A stretch of DNA of 64,000 nt from an uncultured Synergistales bacterium (GCA_905233725.1 CAJOEM010000004.1:18882-82881); one strand, 5' to 3'. Counted from the stretch's first letter, positions 26,008-35,179 are shown. The notes: generated from the letters alone by a model not told the origin. Numbers and translations: made by a program.

Positions 26008-27665
26008 TGAAGTTCAAATCGAATATTACGCTGCAAATTTTGACAGGCGTTCTGATGGTTTTTGTGCTTTTAACGGGACTTGTGTGCGTGATTGGCTACG
26101 TGCAATTCACGGACGCAATCGAGGATCAGTACGCTGACAGTGCGTATAACACGGCTCGAACTGCTGCATACGAACTCACGCCGAGATTCTTGAAGCTGAA
26201 TGACCCAACGCTGCGAGAATACCAGATGAAGCTGATTGATATTAAGCGCAACTGGAATAAACTGGCAGATACACAGGATGCTACGTTTATATATTTATTT
26301 AAGGCTGCGAGCGATGATGTCACGAACGAATACTCGAAAGTAACGTTTCTTGTGAATGTTGCGAATAAGCGAACTGGCTTTCCGGATTACAGCGCAGGCT
26401 ACACGATCACTCAGACTGACAGCAGATATTTGCGCGCGTTTCGGGAAATTTACGAGAGAGGCTCGGAGCGCGTTGAGATTGCGGTTTACAGACCCGAGGA
26501 AAAATACACGTCCGGAAATCACATAACTGTTATGGTTCCAGTTCATGATCACCTGAAGAATGTTATCGGAATTTTGGGTGTTGAGCGTCGAATGGAAGAC
26601 CTTGACGATGTGCGTTCGCTGTATTTGCGTCATGTATTAATTTTCTCGGCGGTATTCTTGTTAATTGTGATGTCGCTTTACGGGTATTACTTGAGCGGTA
26701 AGTTATTGTCGCCGATTCAAGAGATTGCGTCTGAGGCAATGAGATTTGCTCGTGAAAATACGCGTGCAGAAATTCAACTTGCGGATAAAATCACGGATAT
26801 TAGCGAGATTGGTCAACTTGCGCGAGTTATTGACGTTATGGAAGAAAATATTGTCTCGTACGTCGATAATTTGACGCGCGTCACTCGTGAGAAAGAGCAG
26901 ATTAAGGCGGAATTAAACGTTGCGACACAGATTCAGGCTGACATGTTGCCGCGAAAATTCCCACCGTTCCCAGAACATGATGAGTTTGATATTTACGCTT
27001 CGATGACACCAGCGAAAGAAGTTGGCGGAGATTTTTATGATTTCTTCCTGATTGATGACGATCACATGGCACTCGTAATTGCTGATGTCTCAGGAAAAGG
27101 CGTTCCGGCAGCGTTGTTCATGGTCATAGCGAAGACGCTTATCAAGAATGTCGCGCAAATGGGTAATCTGTCATCGTCGGAAATTCTTCGTGAAGTTAAT
27201 ACGCGCTTGTGTGAGAATAACGAGGCGGATTTGTTCGTAACGGTTTGGCTTGGGATTCTTGAGATTTCGAGCGGAAAAATTTTCGCGTCAAATGCAGGTC
27301 ACGAATACCCGGCGATTAAGCACGTGAACGGCAATTTCGAGTTGTTCAAGACCAAGCAAAGCCCTGCAGTAGCAACCATGGACGGCATGAAATTCAGGGA
27401 ATATGATTTCGAACTTGAAGCTGGTGACGTGCTGTATTTATATACGGACGGAGTTGCAGAGGCGACAAATTCTCATGATGAATTATTCGGCACGGATAGA
27501 ATGCTCAATGCGCTGAACAAATTCGAGAACGAGTCTGCGCAGGAAATCTTGACGGAAATGAAGCTTGCTGTCGATAATTTCACTGGAGATGCGCCGCAAT
27601 TTGATGATATTACGATGTTATGTCTAAGATATTTTGGGAAAGATTCTGGAGGTAAAAAAGCTTGA
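25989..27665 (+). CDS. Membrane sensor PP2C (SpoIIE/RsbU-type) serine phosphatase
   Basis: Receptor phosphatase of 558 aa. One helix near residues 13-37, an extracytoplasmic sensor of about 165 residues (probably Cache-like, with GILGVERRM at its end), a second helix near 215, a HAMP linker (SGKLLSPIQEIASEAMRFAR), a coiled segment, then the PPM catalytic domain: TPAKEVGGDFYDFF, ADVSGKGVPAALFM, SNAGHEYPAI, LYTDGVAEATN and FDDITMLCL supply the metal-binding Asp residues. It should dephosphorylate the STAS protein in response to an outside signal. ATG 25989 follows GAGGGA and overlaps the acyltransferase gene. Confidence 0.93.
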   Translation: MFSKLLMKFKSNITLQILTGVLMVFVLLTGLVCVIGYVQFTDAIEDQYADSAYNTARTAAYELTPRFLKLNDPTLREYQMKLIDIKRNWNKLADTQDATFIYLFKAASDDVTNEYSKVTFLVNVANKRTGFPDYSAGYTITQTDSRYLRAFREIYERGSERVEIAVYRPEEKYTSGNHITVMVPVHDHLKNVIGILGVERRMEDLDDVRSLYLRHVLIFSAVFLLIVMSLYGYYLSGKLLSPIQEIASEAMRFARENTRAEIQLADKITDISEIGQLARVIDVMEENIVSYVDNLTRVTREKEQIKAELNVATQIQADMLPRKFPPFPEHDEFDIYASMTPAKEVGGDFYDFFLIDDDHMALVIADVSGKGVPAALFMVIAKTLIKNVAQMGNLSSSEILREVNTRLCENNEADLFVTVWLGILEISSGKIFASNAGHEYPAIKHVNGNFELFKTKQSPAVATMDGMKFREYDFELEAGDVLYLYTDGVAEATNSHDELFGTDRMLNALNKFENESAQEILTEMKLAVDNFTGDAPQFDDITMLCLRYFGKDSGGKKA

Positions 27666-28090
27666 ATAACTTGATAGTCAAGGCTGAGTTGTCTAATCTT
27701 GAATCGGTAAATATGTTCGTTGAGAGTAAACTCGAAGAACACGGCTGCGGGGCGAAAATTGTTTTGCAAATCGCGCTTGTTGTCGAGGAATTGTTCGCGA
27801 ACGTTGCGAATTACGCGTACAAAGACAGAGCTGATTCTGAGAATAATTACGTTGACATTAACGTAGAATTTGCAGAATCTGAGTCTGGGGCTAAGTCTGT
27901 CAAGATAACTTTCACTGATGAGGGAGTGCCGTATAATCCATTGTTGAAACCTGATCCGGATATAACGCTTTCTGCTGAGGAGCGACAAATTGGCGGCTTG
28001 GGTATTTTCATGGTAAAGAAATACGTCGATGATATTTATTACGAGCATTCAAACGGTAAGAATATCCTGACGGTTGTGAAAAATTTTTAG
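27662..28090 (+). CDS. RsbW/SpoIIAB-type GHKL serine kinase (anti-sigma factor-like)
   Basis: Single GHKL ATPase domain (142 aa). N-box VVEELFANVANYAY with Glu and Asn, G1 box FTDEGVPYNPLL and G2 box GGLGIFMVKKYVD are all intact, so it should bind ATP and phosphorylate the STAS partner. In classical systems such a kinase sequesters a sigma factor, but none is encoded nearby. The start is TTG 27662 overlapping the phosphatase stop (TTGA), behind GGAGG. It directly precedes the transporter genes, so its target may be the transporter; this is inference. Confidence 0.9.
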   Translation: MNNLIVKAELSNLESVNMFVESKLEEHGCGAKIVLQIALVVEELFANVANYAYKDRADSENNYVDINVEFAESESGAKSVKITFTDEGVPYNPLLKPDPDITLSAEERQIGGLGIFMVKKYVDDIYYEHSNGKNILTVVKNF

Positions 28091-28101
28091 GAGGCGTGTT
28101 C

Positions 28102-29058
28102 ATGAAAGAGAGAAAAAGATTGGGAAAATATTTTGCGTTGTTATTAGTGATTGCGATAATTGCGATTTTGCCGGCGAGCTGCTTTGCTATGTCGAAGAAA
28201 GACGGCAGCATTCGTTCGGGAGTTTTGACGTATCTGGGAACGACTGAGTCTGAATTTCAGGCTGCACTCGATGATTTGCGCAAGGCTGTTGCACCGTTAA
28301 TTCCGACTGATGAAGAGCGCGATTCCTGGGAGCATGAGGACAGGCTTGAGGGCTTTATCAGTTCGCTTGTCCAGACGCGGCGTGAAGTCAGCTTTTTTGA
28401 CTCGTTGCTTGCGATGCAGATGGCTTTGCGTTCGAGGAAGCTTGATGAGATAGTTTTGCCGGAATGCACGGGCCTGTACTTGATAAACTCGAATAGTAAT
28501 TATGACGTTTTGTTCTCGCTGAATCTCATGCCGTCAAGTATATCATTCGGATTTAGGCGCAATGACACGGCGTTGAAAAAAGAATTTGACGGCGCAATCG
28601 CTGCGATGAAAAAGGACGGTACGCTTTCAAGGCTCGAGTCGCAATATATTTCCGAAGCTGGTTCTGAGCCTGTGCCGGTGAAATTCCAGGATTTCAAAGG
28701 CGCGCAAGTCATAAAAGTTGCAGTCACAGGAGATTTGCCGCCGATAGATTTCATAGCGTCTGACGGTACACCTGCTGGATATAACACGGCGATTTTGTCC
28801 GAGATTGGCAAGCGCTTGAAAAAGAACGTGCGATTGATCAGCGTAGATGCTGGCGGACGTTCTGCTGCGTTGGCTTCAAAGAGAGCTGATGTCGTGTTCT
28901 GGTACAGAAATTCCGGCGATTTGAAGCTGCCTGCGAAAGCAAATAAAGTAAATTCTAAGGCAATGCGCAATGTCATGAAAGATAATCTGGATGGCGTAAT
29001 TCTTTCGAGTCCGTATTACGAATGGGACACGGATTTGATAATCGGGCGTTCAAATTAG
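28102..29058 (+). CDS. Periplasmic substrate-binding protein with two incomplete SBP_bac_3 units
   Basis: Exported protein (318 aa from ATG 28102, 7 nt after AGGAGG; GTG 28096 lies too close to that site). Signal peptide LLLVIAIIAILPASCFA. The first part (ALRSRKLDEIVLP, then GFRRNDTALKKEFDGAIAAM and KKDGTLSRLESQYI) resembles the second half of a polar amino-acid binding protein. The second part (VKVAVTGDLPPIDFIASDG, TPAGYNTAILSEIGKRL, then SSPYYEWDTDLII) resembles the first half of another. It looks like a rearranged or permuted pair, so ligand binding may be unusual. It is followed by its permease and ATPase. Confidence 0.75.
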   Translation: MKERKRLGKYFALLLVIAIIAILPASCFAMSKKDGSIRSGVLTYLGTTESEFQAALDDLRKAVAPLIPTDEERDSWEHEDRLEGFISSLVQTRREVSFFDSLLAMQMALRSRKLDEIVLPECTGLYLINSNSNYDVLFSLNLMPSSISFGFRRNDTALKKEFDGAIAAMKKDGTLSRLESQYISEAGSEPVPVKFQDFKGAQVIKVAVTGDLPPIDFIASDGTPAGYNTAILSEIGKRLKKNVRLISVDAGGRSAALASKRADVVFWYRNSGDLKLPAKANKVNSKAMRNVMKDNLDGVILSSPYYEWDTDLIIGRSN

Positions 29059-29067
29059 CAAATCAGC

Positions 29068-29730
29068 ATGAGCGAGATATTATACAAGATATTGATTCAG
29101 GGCGGATCGTATCTGACGATTTGGCGCGGCGTTCAAGCTACGGTTTATATAACGCTTATGTCGCTGATTTTCGGGACGCTTCTGGGAATTTGCGTTTGTG
29201 CGCTGAGAATGTCTCGTGTGAAAATTCTGAGTGTATTCGCGAATGTTTATATAACGCTTCTGAGAGGCTCTCCGGTTTTGATGCTGCTGATGCTTATGTA
29301 TTACGGAGTTTTTGCTGGAACAGATTTTGAGGCTGACTCGGTTGCGATTGTCACGTTTGCCCTGAATGTTGCTGCACATGTTGCTGAAATTTTGCGCGCG
29401 GCGATTTCTGCGACGGATCACGGACAAGTTGAAGCTGCGAGAACTCTGGGCTTCTCGAAATTTCAGGCGTTTTATCTAGTGACATTTCCTCAGGCTCTGA
29501 GAATTGCCAAGCCGGTTTACCAGTCAGCGATTGTGAATTTATTACAGTGGACGAGCGTTGTAGGCTATGTTTCGATTACGGATTTAACGCGCGTGATTAA
29601 TAATATTGCGTCACGAACTATGCAGCCAATGATGACGATTGTGATTGGCATGTTGATATATCTGGTTCTTGCGTACGTGATTCACGGCATATTCGCAATT
29701 ACGGATTATTTGGGAGTTCGCAAGTCATGA
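29068..29730 (+). CDS. Polar amino acid ABC transporter permease
   Basis: Membrane component (220 aa, about five helices) of the His/Gln/Arg/opine uptake family. [20 protein letters not shown] near the N-terminus and the coupling-helix loop [20 protein letters not shown], with its EAA motif, are typical. A single permease gene suggests a homodimer. It starts 9 nt after the binding-protein stop at ATG 29068, and its stop overlaps the ATPase start (ATGA), so the three transporter genes are co-translated. Confidence 0.93.
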   Translation: MSEILYKILIQGGSYLTIWRGVQATVYITLMSLIFGTLLGICVCALRMSRVKILSVFANVYITLLRGSPVLMLLMLMYYGVFAGTDFEADSVAIVTFALNVAAHVAEILRAAISATDHGQVEAARTLGFSKFQAFYLVTFPQALRIAKPVYQSAIVNLLQWTSVVGYVSITDLTRVINNIASRTMQPMMTIVIGMLIYLVLAYVIHGIFAITDYLGVRKS

Positions 29731-30851
29731 GCATAATTCAAGTTAAGAATCTTTCGAAGTCGTTTGGGAATTTGCAGGTCTTGAAAAATCTGAGTCTGGA
29801 AATTTCTGAGGGAGAGAAAATCGCAATAATCGGCGCGTCAGGCTGTGGCAAGAGTGTTTTTCTGAGATGTCTTGAGCTGCTGGAGATGCCGGATTCGGGC
29901 GAGATATTTATTGACGGCGAAGAGATCACTCGTAAACATGCTGACGTGAATCGCATTCGGCGCAAAATGGGAATGGTGTACCAGAAATTTTACCTGTTCT
30001 CACACATGGACGTTCTCGATAATTTGTGTATAGCTCCGATGAAATTGCTTGGTATGTCTAGAGCTGAATCTGAGAGACGCGCTATGGATTGGCTGGCGAG
30101 AGTTGGCTTGACATCGAAGGCTCACGCTATGCCTGGGAATTTATCCGGTGGTCAGCAACAGAGGATCGCAATTTGCCGTTCACTCATGATGAATCCGAAA
30201 GTGCTTTTGTTCGACGAACCGACGAGTGCGCTGGACCCTACGATGGTTGGGGAAGTTCTCGCGATGATGCGAATGTTGGCGAAAGATAACATGACGATGC
30301 TGATTGTTACGCATGAGATGAATTTTGCGCGTGAAGTTTCGGATCGTGTTTTGTTTTTTGCTGACGGCGGAATTTACGAGCAGGGTTCGCCTGAGAAAAT
30401 ATTTGATTCACCCGAGCGTGAGAAGACGATTGCGTTTATTCACAAGCTGAAGCATTTCACGTTTGAGATTCGTGAGCGGAATTTTGACTTGATGGCGCTA
30501 CACGGAGGTATTCACGCATTTGCTGAGAGATACGGGATTGCGAAAAAACTCGCATACAGGCTGCAATTATCTTGTGAAGAGTTGATTTACGAGATAATTT
30601 CCGGAGCATATACGCAGAATCAAGAGCCGGATATTTTTGCGGAAATTTCGTATTCTGAATCAGATAATCGCACGGATATAGCTTTCGAGTTTAAGTCAGA
30701 TTTGCGTTTCAATCCGTTCGAACTTGAGCTTGAACTTGAGCCTGAATCAGATAGTGATGCGCATTTGGGAATTGTCATGCTCAGGAAAATTGCGTCAGAT
30801 TTGCGCTATGAGTTTGCGAATAATGTGAATCGAATCGAGATTGAGTTTTGA
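29727..30851 (+). CDS. Amino acid ABC transporter ATPase fused to a C-terminal GHKL-like domain
   Basis: 374 aa, about 130 longer than a normal GlnQ-type ATPase. Residues 1-240 hold Walker [10 protein letters not shown]-loop MVYQKF, signature LSGGQQQR, Walker B VLLFDEP and the H-loop VTHEM. The tail aligns with the GHKL kinase encoded at 27662: [19 protein letters not shown] against its N-box region, and [18 protein letters not shown] against its G2 region. In the tail the N-box Asn is Glu and no DxGxG Asp is seen, so it probably does not hydrolyse ATP but may still bind the STAS protein. I know of no well-described ATPase of this type. Last gene of the operon. Confidence 0.88.
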   Translation: MSIIQVKNLSKSFGNLQVLKNLSLEISEGEKIAIIGASGCGKSVFLRCLELLEMPDSGEIFIDGEEITRKHADVNRIRRKMGMVYQKFYLFSHMDVLDNLCIAPMKLLGMSRAESERRAMDWLARVGLTSKAHAMPGNLSGGQQQRIAICRSLMMNPKVLLFDEPTSALDPTMVGEVLAMMRMLAKDNMTMLIVTHEMNFAREVSDRVLFFADGGIYEQGSPEKIFDSPEREKTIAFIHKLKHFTFEIRERNFDLMALHGGIHAFAERYGIAKKLAYRLQLSCEELIYEIISGAYTQNQEPDIFAEISYSESDNRTDIAFEFKSDLRFNPFELELELEPESDSDAHLGIVMLRKIASDLRYEFANNVNRIEIEF

Positions 30852-30876
30852 TTCTTGCGCTGTTGTGTGATATAAT
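30848..30876 (+). promoter_or_regulatory. Sigma70 promoter for tRNA-Ser
   Basis: TTGATT (30848-30853), a 17-nt spacer and a perfect TATAAT (30871-30876). The -35 overlaps the stop codon of the ABC ATPase gene; the tRNA begins 11 nt after the -10. Confidence 0.8.
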
Positions 30877-30887
30877 GTGCCAGTTTT

Positions 30888-30981
30888 GGAGATGTGGCCG
30901 AGCGGTCGAAGGCGGTTGACTCGAAATCATCTAAGCGGTGTTGTAGCCGCTTCTAGGGTTCAAATCCCTACATCTCCGCCA
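30888..30981 (+). tRNA. tRNA-Ser (anticodon CGA)
   Basis: The acceptor stem GGAGATG pairs with CATCTCC; discriminator G and encoded CCA follow. The D arm TGGCCGAGCGG, anticodon loop CTCGAAA with anticodon CGA, a long variable arm (GCGGTGTTGTAGCCGC) and T arm GGTTCAAATCC identify a class II tRNA for serine reading UCG codons. Confidence 0.95.
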
Positions 30982-30982
30982 T

Positions 30983-31007
30983 TTGCAATGCAATAATGCA
31001 ATTTTGA
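30983..31007 (+). terminator. Weak hairpin after tRNA-Ser
   Basis: TTGCA pairs with TGCAA around a 10-base loop followed by TTTT. Weak; transcription may continue into ackA, for which no separate promoter was found. Confidence 0.3.
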
Positions 31008-31040
31008 AAACACACTGTGAAAGGTCAGGTATTTACACGT

Positions 31041-32237
31041 ATGAAAATCCTTGTTGTTAATTGCGGAAGTTCTTCCCTGAAGTATCAGCTCTTTGATATG
31101 GACAATGAGTCAGTCTTGGCAAAAGGCTTAGTCGAGAGAATAGGTATTGACGGATCGAAAATGCGACACGTTAAGACGGGTGCGGAGAAAGATTACAGAG
31201 TGGAAACTCCGATTAAAGATCACAAAGTTGCGATGAAGCTCGTGCTTGATGCGTTGCTTGACAAGGATCACGGTGTAGTAAAATCACTTGACGAGATCGC
31301 AGCGGCCGGTCACAGAATCGTTTCTGGTGGCGATTATTTCAAAGAGTCAGTGCTTGTAAATGATGAAGTTATGAATGCACTGGTCAAATGTATTCCGTTA
31401 GCGCCGTTGCATAATCCTGGACATATCATGGGAATCGAAGCAGCTCAGCACGCTATGCCGAAAATGCCCAACGTCGTGGTATTTGACACAGCGTTTCACC
31501 AGACTATGCCGGATTACGCTTACATGTACGGAGTTCCGTATGAATTTTACGAGACACACAGAGTCAGACGCTATGGCGCACACGGAACGAGCCATCATTT
31601 TGTATCGCTCAGAGCAGCGGAATTTCTTGGCAAAAAACCCGAAGATTTGAAAATGATCACGTGTCACTTAGGCAACGGAAGTTCAATCACGGCAGTTAAT
31701 GGCGGCAAATGCGTTGATACGTCGATGGGCTTGACACCGTTAGCAGGAGTTCTGATGGGAACGAGAACCGGCGACATGGATCCTGCAGTTGTGCCGTTTG
31801 TCCAGAATATAACGAAGTATTCGGCTGATGAGATGAACGATTTCATGAACAAGAAGAGCGGCTTGCTGGGAATTTCCGGAGTCAGCAGCGATTTGCGCGA
31901 TGTCGAAGAGGCTGCGTCAAAAGGCAACGAACGCGCCAAACTCGCGATTTCCATGCTTGAATACGGCATCAAGAAATATATCGGAGCTTACACGGCTGTA
32001 ATGGGCGGACTTGACGTTCTGGTTTTCACGGCAGGCATCGGCGAGAACAGCGCAGAAACTCGCGAGGGTGTTTGCGAAGGTCTGGAATTCATGGGCATCA
32101 AGATTGATCCGGCGAAGAATAATATTCGCGGCAAAGAGGCAATCGTCAGCACAGATGATTCAAAAGTCACGGTCGTTGTGATCCCGACGAACGAAGAATT
32201 GATGATTGCACGAGAAACTAAGAGAGTTGCGTTCTAG
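31041..32237 (+). CDS. ackA: Acetate kinase
   Basis: Makes ATP from acetyl phosphate and ADP at the end of fermentation (398 aa). The N-terminus MKILVVNCGSSSLKYQLFD is canonical, so ATG 31041 is chosen over the upstream in-frame GTG 31017. GAHGTSHHFVS, HLGNGSSITAVNGGKCVDTS, PLAGVLMGTRTGDMDP and VFTAGIGENSAETRE give the expected substrate and metal residues. No pta gene is adjacent. The last 32 nt overlap the DUF177 frame if that gene starts at TTG 32206. An acetate-producing amino-acid fermenter, as Synergistota usually are, would use it heavily. Confidence 0.96.
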   Translation: MKILVVNCGSSSLKYQLFDMDNESVLAKGLVERIGIDGSKMRHVKTGAEKDYRVETPIKDHKVAMKLVLDALLDKDHGVVKSLDEIAAAGHRIVSGGDYFKESVLVNDEVMNALVKCIPLAPLHNPGHIMGIEAAQHAMPKMPNVVVFDTAFHQTMPDYAYMYGVPYEFYETHRVRRYGAHGTSHHFVSLRAAEFLGKKPEDLKMITCHLGNGSSITAVNGGKCVDTSMGLTPLAGVLMGTRTGDMDPAVVPFVQNITKYSADEMNDFMNKKSGLLGISGVSSDLRDVEEAASKGNERAKLAISMLEYGIKKYIGAYTAVMGGLDVLVFTAGIGENSAETREGVCEGLEFMGIKIDPAKNNIRGKEAIVSTDDSKVTVVVIPTNEELMIARETKRVAF

Positions 32238-32841
32238 TTCTAATTCTGGTTCAAGTCAAATTTTCACGGACGAATCTGTCGCAATAATACCGCTTCCGCC
32301 TCGCAATGACACAGAATCTGAAGTCGTCGGAGAGTTTGAGTTTCCGGCTGGGGTTCTGAATTTTGAGGGTCAGGATTACGAGTTTCCGCAGAGTTTCAGC
32401 GCAAAAGTCCTTGCGAAATGGTTCGATGAGAATTTGCTCTCGGTGAAAATCTCTCTTGACGCGAAAGTTATTGCAGAGTGCGCGCGCTGTCTGAAGCCGG
32501 TTGAGTTCGAAATATCTGATAATCTTGATTACCTGTATTTTGCAAGTGCCAAGAATCAGGATCCAAGCTTGGATTCAGAGACGCTTAGCGAATTTGATGA
32601 CGCAGGATTTTTCCCGGTCGAAGTGGAATTTTTCGGACGAACGCTTGACGTTATGCCGCAGATTCAAGAGAGCATTTACACGCTGCTGCCGTTCAGAATA
32701 TTGTGCCGCGATGATTGCAAAGGCTTGTGTCCTGAGTGTGGCGCGGACTTGAACGAGGGAAATTGCGATTGCAAACGTGAGAATGCGGATTTTGCTGGTG
32801 ATTCTAGATTTGCAGTCTTGAAAGATTTGCGCCTTGAATAA
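32206..32841 (+). CDS. DUF177 (YceD-like) protein with extra cysteine cluster
   Basis: YceD/DUF177 family protein (up to 211 aa), which in other bacteria is encoded before rpmF and influences 23S rRNA maturation. The core AECARCLKPVEFEISDNLDY is characteristic. The C-terminal CRDDCKGLCPECGADLNEG with a further CDC supplies a probable zinc site. The start is uncertain: TTG 32206 overlaps ackA, and TTG 32227 sits behind AGAGAG and gives a shorter overlap. It lies 44 nt before rpmF, the conserved arrangement. Confidence 0.88.
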   Translation: MHEKLRELRSSSNSGSSQIFTDESVAIIPLPPRNDTESEVVGEFEFPAGVLNFEGQDYEFPQSFSAKVLAKWFDENLLSVKISLDAKVIAECARCLKPVEFEISDNLDYLYFASAKNQDPSLDSETLSEFDDAGFFPVEVEFFGRTLDVMPQIQESIYTLLPFRILCRDDCKGLCPECGADLNEGNCDCKRENADFAGDSRFAVLKDLRLE

Positions 32842-32885
32842 TATAATATGCGAATTAATATTAAGTTTGGAGGAGTTTTTACAGA

Positions 32886-33089
32886 ATGGCTACACCCAAA
32901 AGAAAAACGTCGCACGCTCGAACTTCTCAGCGTAAGGCACAGTGGTTGAACGCGCTCAAAGCACCCGTTACTTTGAGTTGCCCTCACTGCGGAGAGATAG
33001 TGAAAGCGCACCACGCCTGCCCATCATGCGGCTATTACAAAGGCAGACAGGTAGTAAAAGTAAAAGACGAAGAAGCAGCCGCAAGCTGA
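32886..33089 (+). CDS. rpmF: Ribosomal protein L32
   Basis: Large-subunit protein L32 (67 aa). MATPKRKTSHARTSQRKAQW is the canonical start; the zinc ribbon is CPHC...CPSC. GGAGGAG lies upstream of ATG 32886. A strong terminator follows. The usual downstream fatty-acid genes (plsX, fab) are absent, and htpG comes next instead. Confidence 0.97.
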   Translation: MATPKRKTSHARTSQRKAQWLNALKAPVTLSCPHCGEIVKAHHACPSCGYYKGRQVVKVKDEEAAAS

Positions 33090-33116
33090 TTTGATTCGGT
33101 GAGATTTCTCACAGAG

Positions 33117-33152
33117 CCGGGGGCAATGAAATTACGCGTTTCCCCCGGTTTT
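33117..33152 (+). terminator. Rho-independent terminator after rpmF
   Basis: CCGGGGG pairs perfectly with CCCCCGG around an 18-nt loop and is followed by TTTT. Confidence 0.8.
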
Positions 33153-33182
33153 GCTTATTTTGTTTAGAAGCAGGTGTTAATA

Positions 33183-35174
33183 ATGAGTGAAGAGAATAAC
33201 GAGAATAACGAAAGAATCGAGAAATTTTATTTCCAGTCCGAAGCAGCAGAAGTCCTGAAAATGATGATTAACTCGGTGTACTCGAACCGAGATATTTTTT
33301 TGCGCGAATTAATTTCAAATGCGTCAGACGCGCTTGACAAACGCAGAATCGAAACACTAAAGGACACATCGTTAGCTGAGAATAAGCACCCGGAAATAAA
33401 GATTTTCACAAACCGCGACGCAAATACAATTTCAATCAGCGATAACGGCATCGGCATGTCACGCGACGAGATAATCAAGTTTTTGGGAACGATTGCGAAA
33501 TCCGGCACAAAAGAATTTCTCAACGCTGTGAAAAATGCGAAAAATGCGAAAGAAAATAATCCAGGCGAACAAAATTTAATCGGTCAATTCGGTGTCGGCT
33601 TTTACTCGGTTTTCATGGCTGCGGATAAAGTCGAAGTCCTGACACGAAAACTGGCTTCACAGGATACGTATTTGTTCACGTCAACAGGCGACGGCTCATT
33701 TACGATTCAAGATGCACCTTTACGCCCCGAGTGCGGCACGACCGTAACGCTTTATCTCAAAAAGAACGAGAACGAGAACGAGAATATTAACTCAGACGAG
33801 AAAATCGAACGCAAAGATTATTTCAGCGAGTGGGTGATTCGCGACATAGTCAGCAAGTATTCGGATTTTATAGCGTACCCGATTGTTCTGAACGTAACTC
33901 GCACTGAAGATGGCAAGAAAATTACAAAAGATGAATTATTAAACTCACAAAAAGCAATCTGGCAGCGACCAGAAAACGAAATCTCAGACGAAGATTATAA
34001 CGAGTTCTACAAGCATTTGACGCACGATTGGCATGATCCTTTGGCTAGAATCAGAATTAATGCTGAAGGCTCGACGAATTTCAAAGGCCTATTATTTATC
34101 CCGAGTGAAGCTCCGTTAGAACTGGTCATGAATCCGGATTCCGGCGGAATAAGCCTGTATATCAATCGCGTGTTTATCATGAATGATTGCAAGTCTATAA
34201 TCCCGACGTATTTGCGATTCATTCGGGGCGTGATTGACTCAGAGGATTTGCCGCTGAATATCTCGCGCGAAATCTTGCAGGACGAGCCTATCGTGAGAAT
34301 TATCAGACGCAGCACTCAACGAAAGATTTTCAACGAATTAAAAAAATTACTCGAGAATGACCGTGAGAAATATATCAAGTTCTGGAACTCGTTCGGCAGA
34401 ATTTTAAAAGAGGGAATTTTGCAGGATCGTGACAACGCTCAGAATATTCTTGACATAGCGATTTTCAGGACGACAAATTCTAACGAATGGACGACGATTG
34501 ACGAGTACAAGACACGCATGGATACGCATCAAAAGGGCGTGTATTGCCTTGCCGGACGCGATAATCTCGACGCACTCAAAGCTTCACCAAAACTCGAGCC
34601 ATATACGCAGCGAAATCTCGAAGTCTTGCTCATGACAGACCCAATCGACGAAGTGATATTATCCGAAGCAGAATTTATCTTCACGAAAGACGAAAATTCC
34701 AAGTTGCTGAACATTACGCTAAATTCTGTCAGCCCAGTCTCGGAAGATGAACAGAAAGATAACGAACAAAAACTCGAAGCATTCAAAGAGAAATTCGAAC
34801 CGCTCAAGAAAATTGCACTCGAAATTCTGAATGACCAGCTCGAAGACGTAACACCAACTCTCGGACTCACGGACTCGCCAGCTTGCATAAAAGACCCGTT
34901 TGCCGGAATGTCGTTCCAATTTGAGAGACTGATGCGTTCGACCGGACAAGACGCTCCGTTACAAAAGCGCATACTCGAACTCAACGTCAATCACCCGATT
35001 GTGAAAAATCTTCTCACACTCGCGCAAAATCCCGAAGAATCCCGCAGCAAAATCGATGACACGCTTCACATTCTTTACGATCAGGCGTTGATTCTCGAAG
35101 GTGTCTTGCTACCTGATCCGGCAGCGTTCGTGAAAAGAATTGACGCGCTGATGTCCAAGAATATGGGTGAGTAA
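33183..35174 (+). CDS. htpG: HtpG chaperone (bacterial Hsp90)
   Basis: ATP-dependent dimeric chaperone (663 aa from ATG 33183, 6 nt after AGGTG; GTG 33174 overlaps that site). N-terminal ATPase motifs: LISNASDALDKRR, ISDNGIGMSRDEII and LIGQFGVGFYSVFM. Middle-domain GLLFIPSEAP and YINRVFIMNDCKSIIPTYLR and the catalytic Arg region NISREILQ are present, and a C-terminal dimerisation domain follows. Slightly longer than E. coli HtpG, with a charged Glu/Asn insertion near residue 195. It probably heads a three-gene unit with the two unknown genes downstream. Confidence 0.96.
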   Translation: MSEENNENNERIEKFYFQSEAAEVLKMMINSVYSNRDIFLRELISNASDALDKRRIETLKDTSLAENKHPEIKIFTNRDANTISISDNGIGMSRDEIIKFLGTIAKSGTKEFLNAVKNAKNAKENNPGEQNLIGQFGVGFYSVFMAADKVEVLTRKLASQDTYLFTSTGDGSFTIQDAPLRPECGTTVTLYLKKNENENENINSDEKIERKDYFSEWVIRDIVSKYSDFIAYPIVLNVTRTEDGKKITKDELLNSQKAIWQRPENEISDEDYNEFYKHLTHDWHDPLARIRINAEGSTNFKGLLFIPSEAPLELVMNPDSGGISLYINRVFIMNDCKSIIPTYLRFIRGVIDSEDLPLNISREILQDEPIVRIIRRSTQRKIFNELKKLLENDREKYIKFWNSFGRILKEGILQDRDNAQNILDIAIFRTTNSNEWTTIDEYKTRMDTHQKGVYCLAGRDNLDALKASPKLEPYTQRNLEVLLMTDPIDEVILSEAEFIFTKDENSKLLNITLNSVSPVSEDEQKDNEQKLEAFKEKFEPLKKIALEILNDQLEDVTPTLGLTDSPACIKDPFAGMSFQFERLMRSTGQDAPLQKRILELNVNHPIVKNLLTLAQNPEESRSKIDDTLHILYDQALILEGVLLPDPAAFVKRIDALMSKNMGE

Positions 35175-35179
35175 CAAAC

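Noticed and set aside
31017-31040. GTG start of ackA
   Set aside because: The family N-terminus begins at ATG 31041, and GTG would overlap the weak ribosome site.
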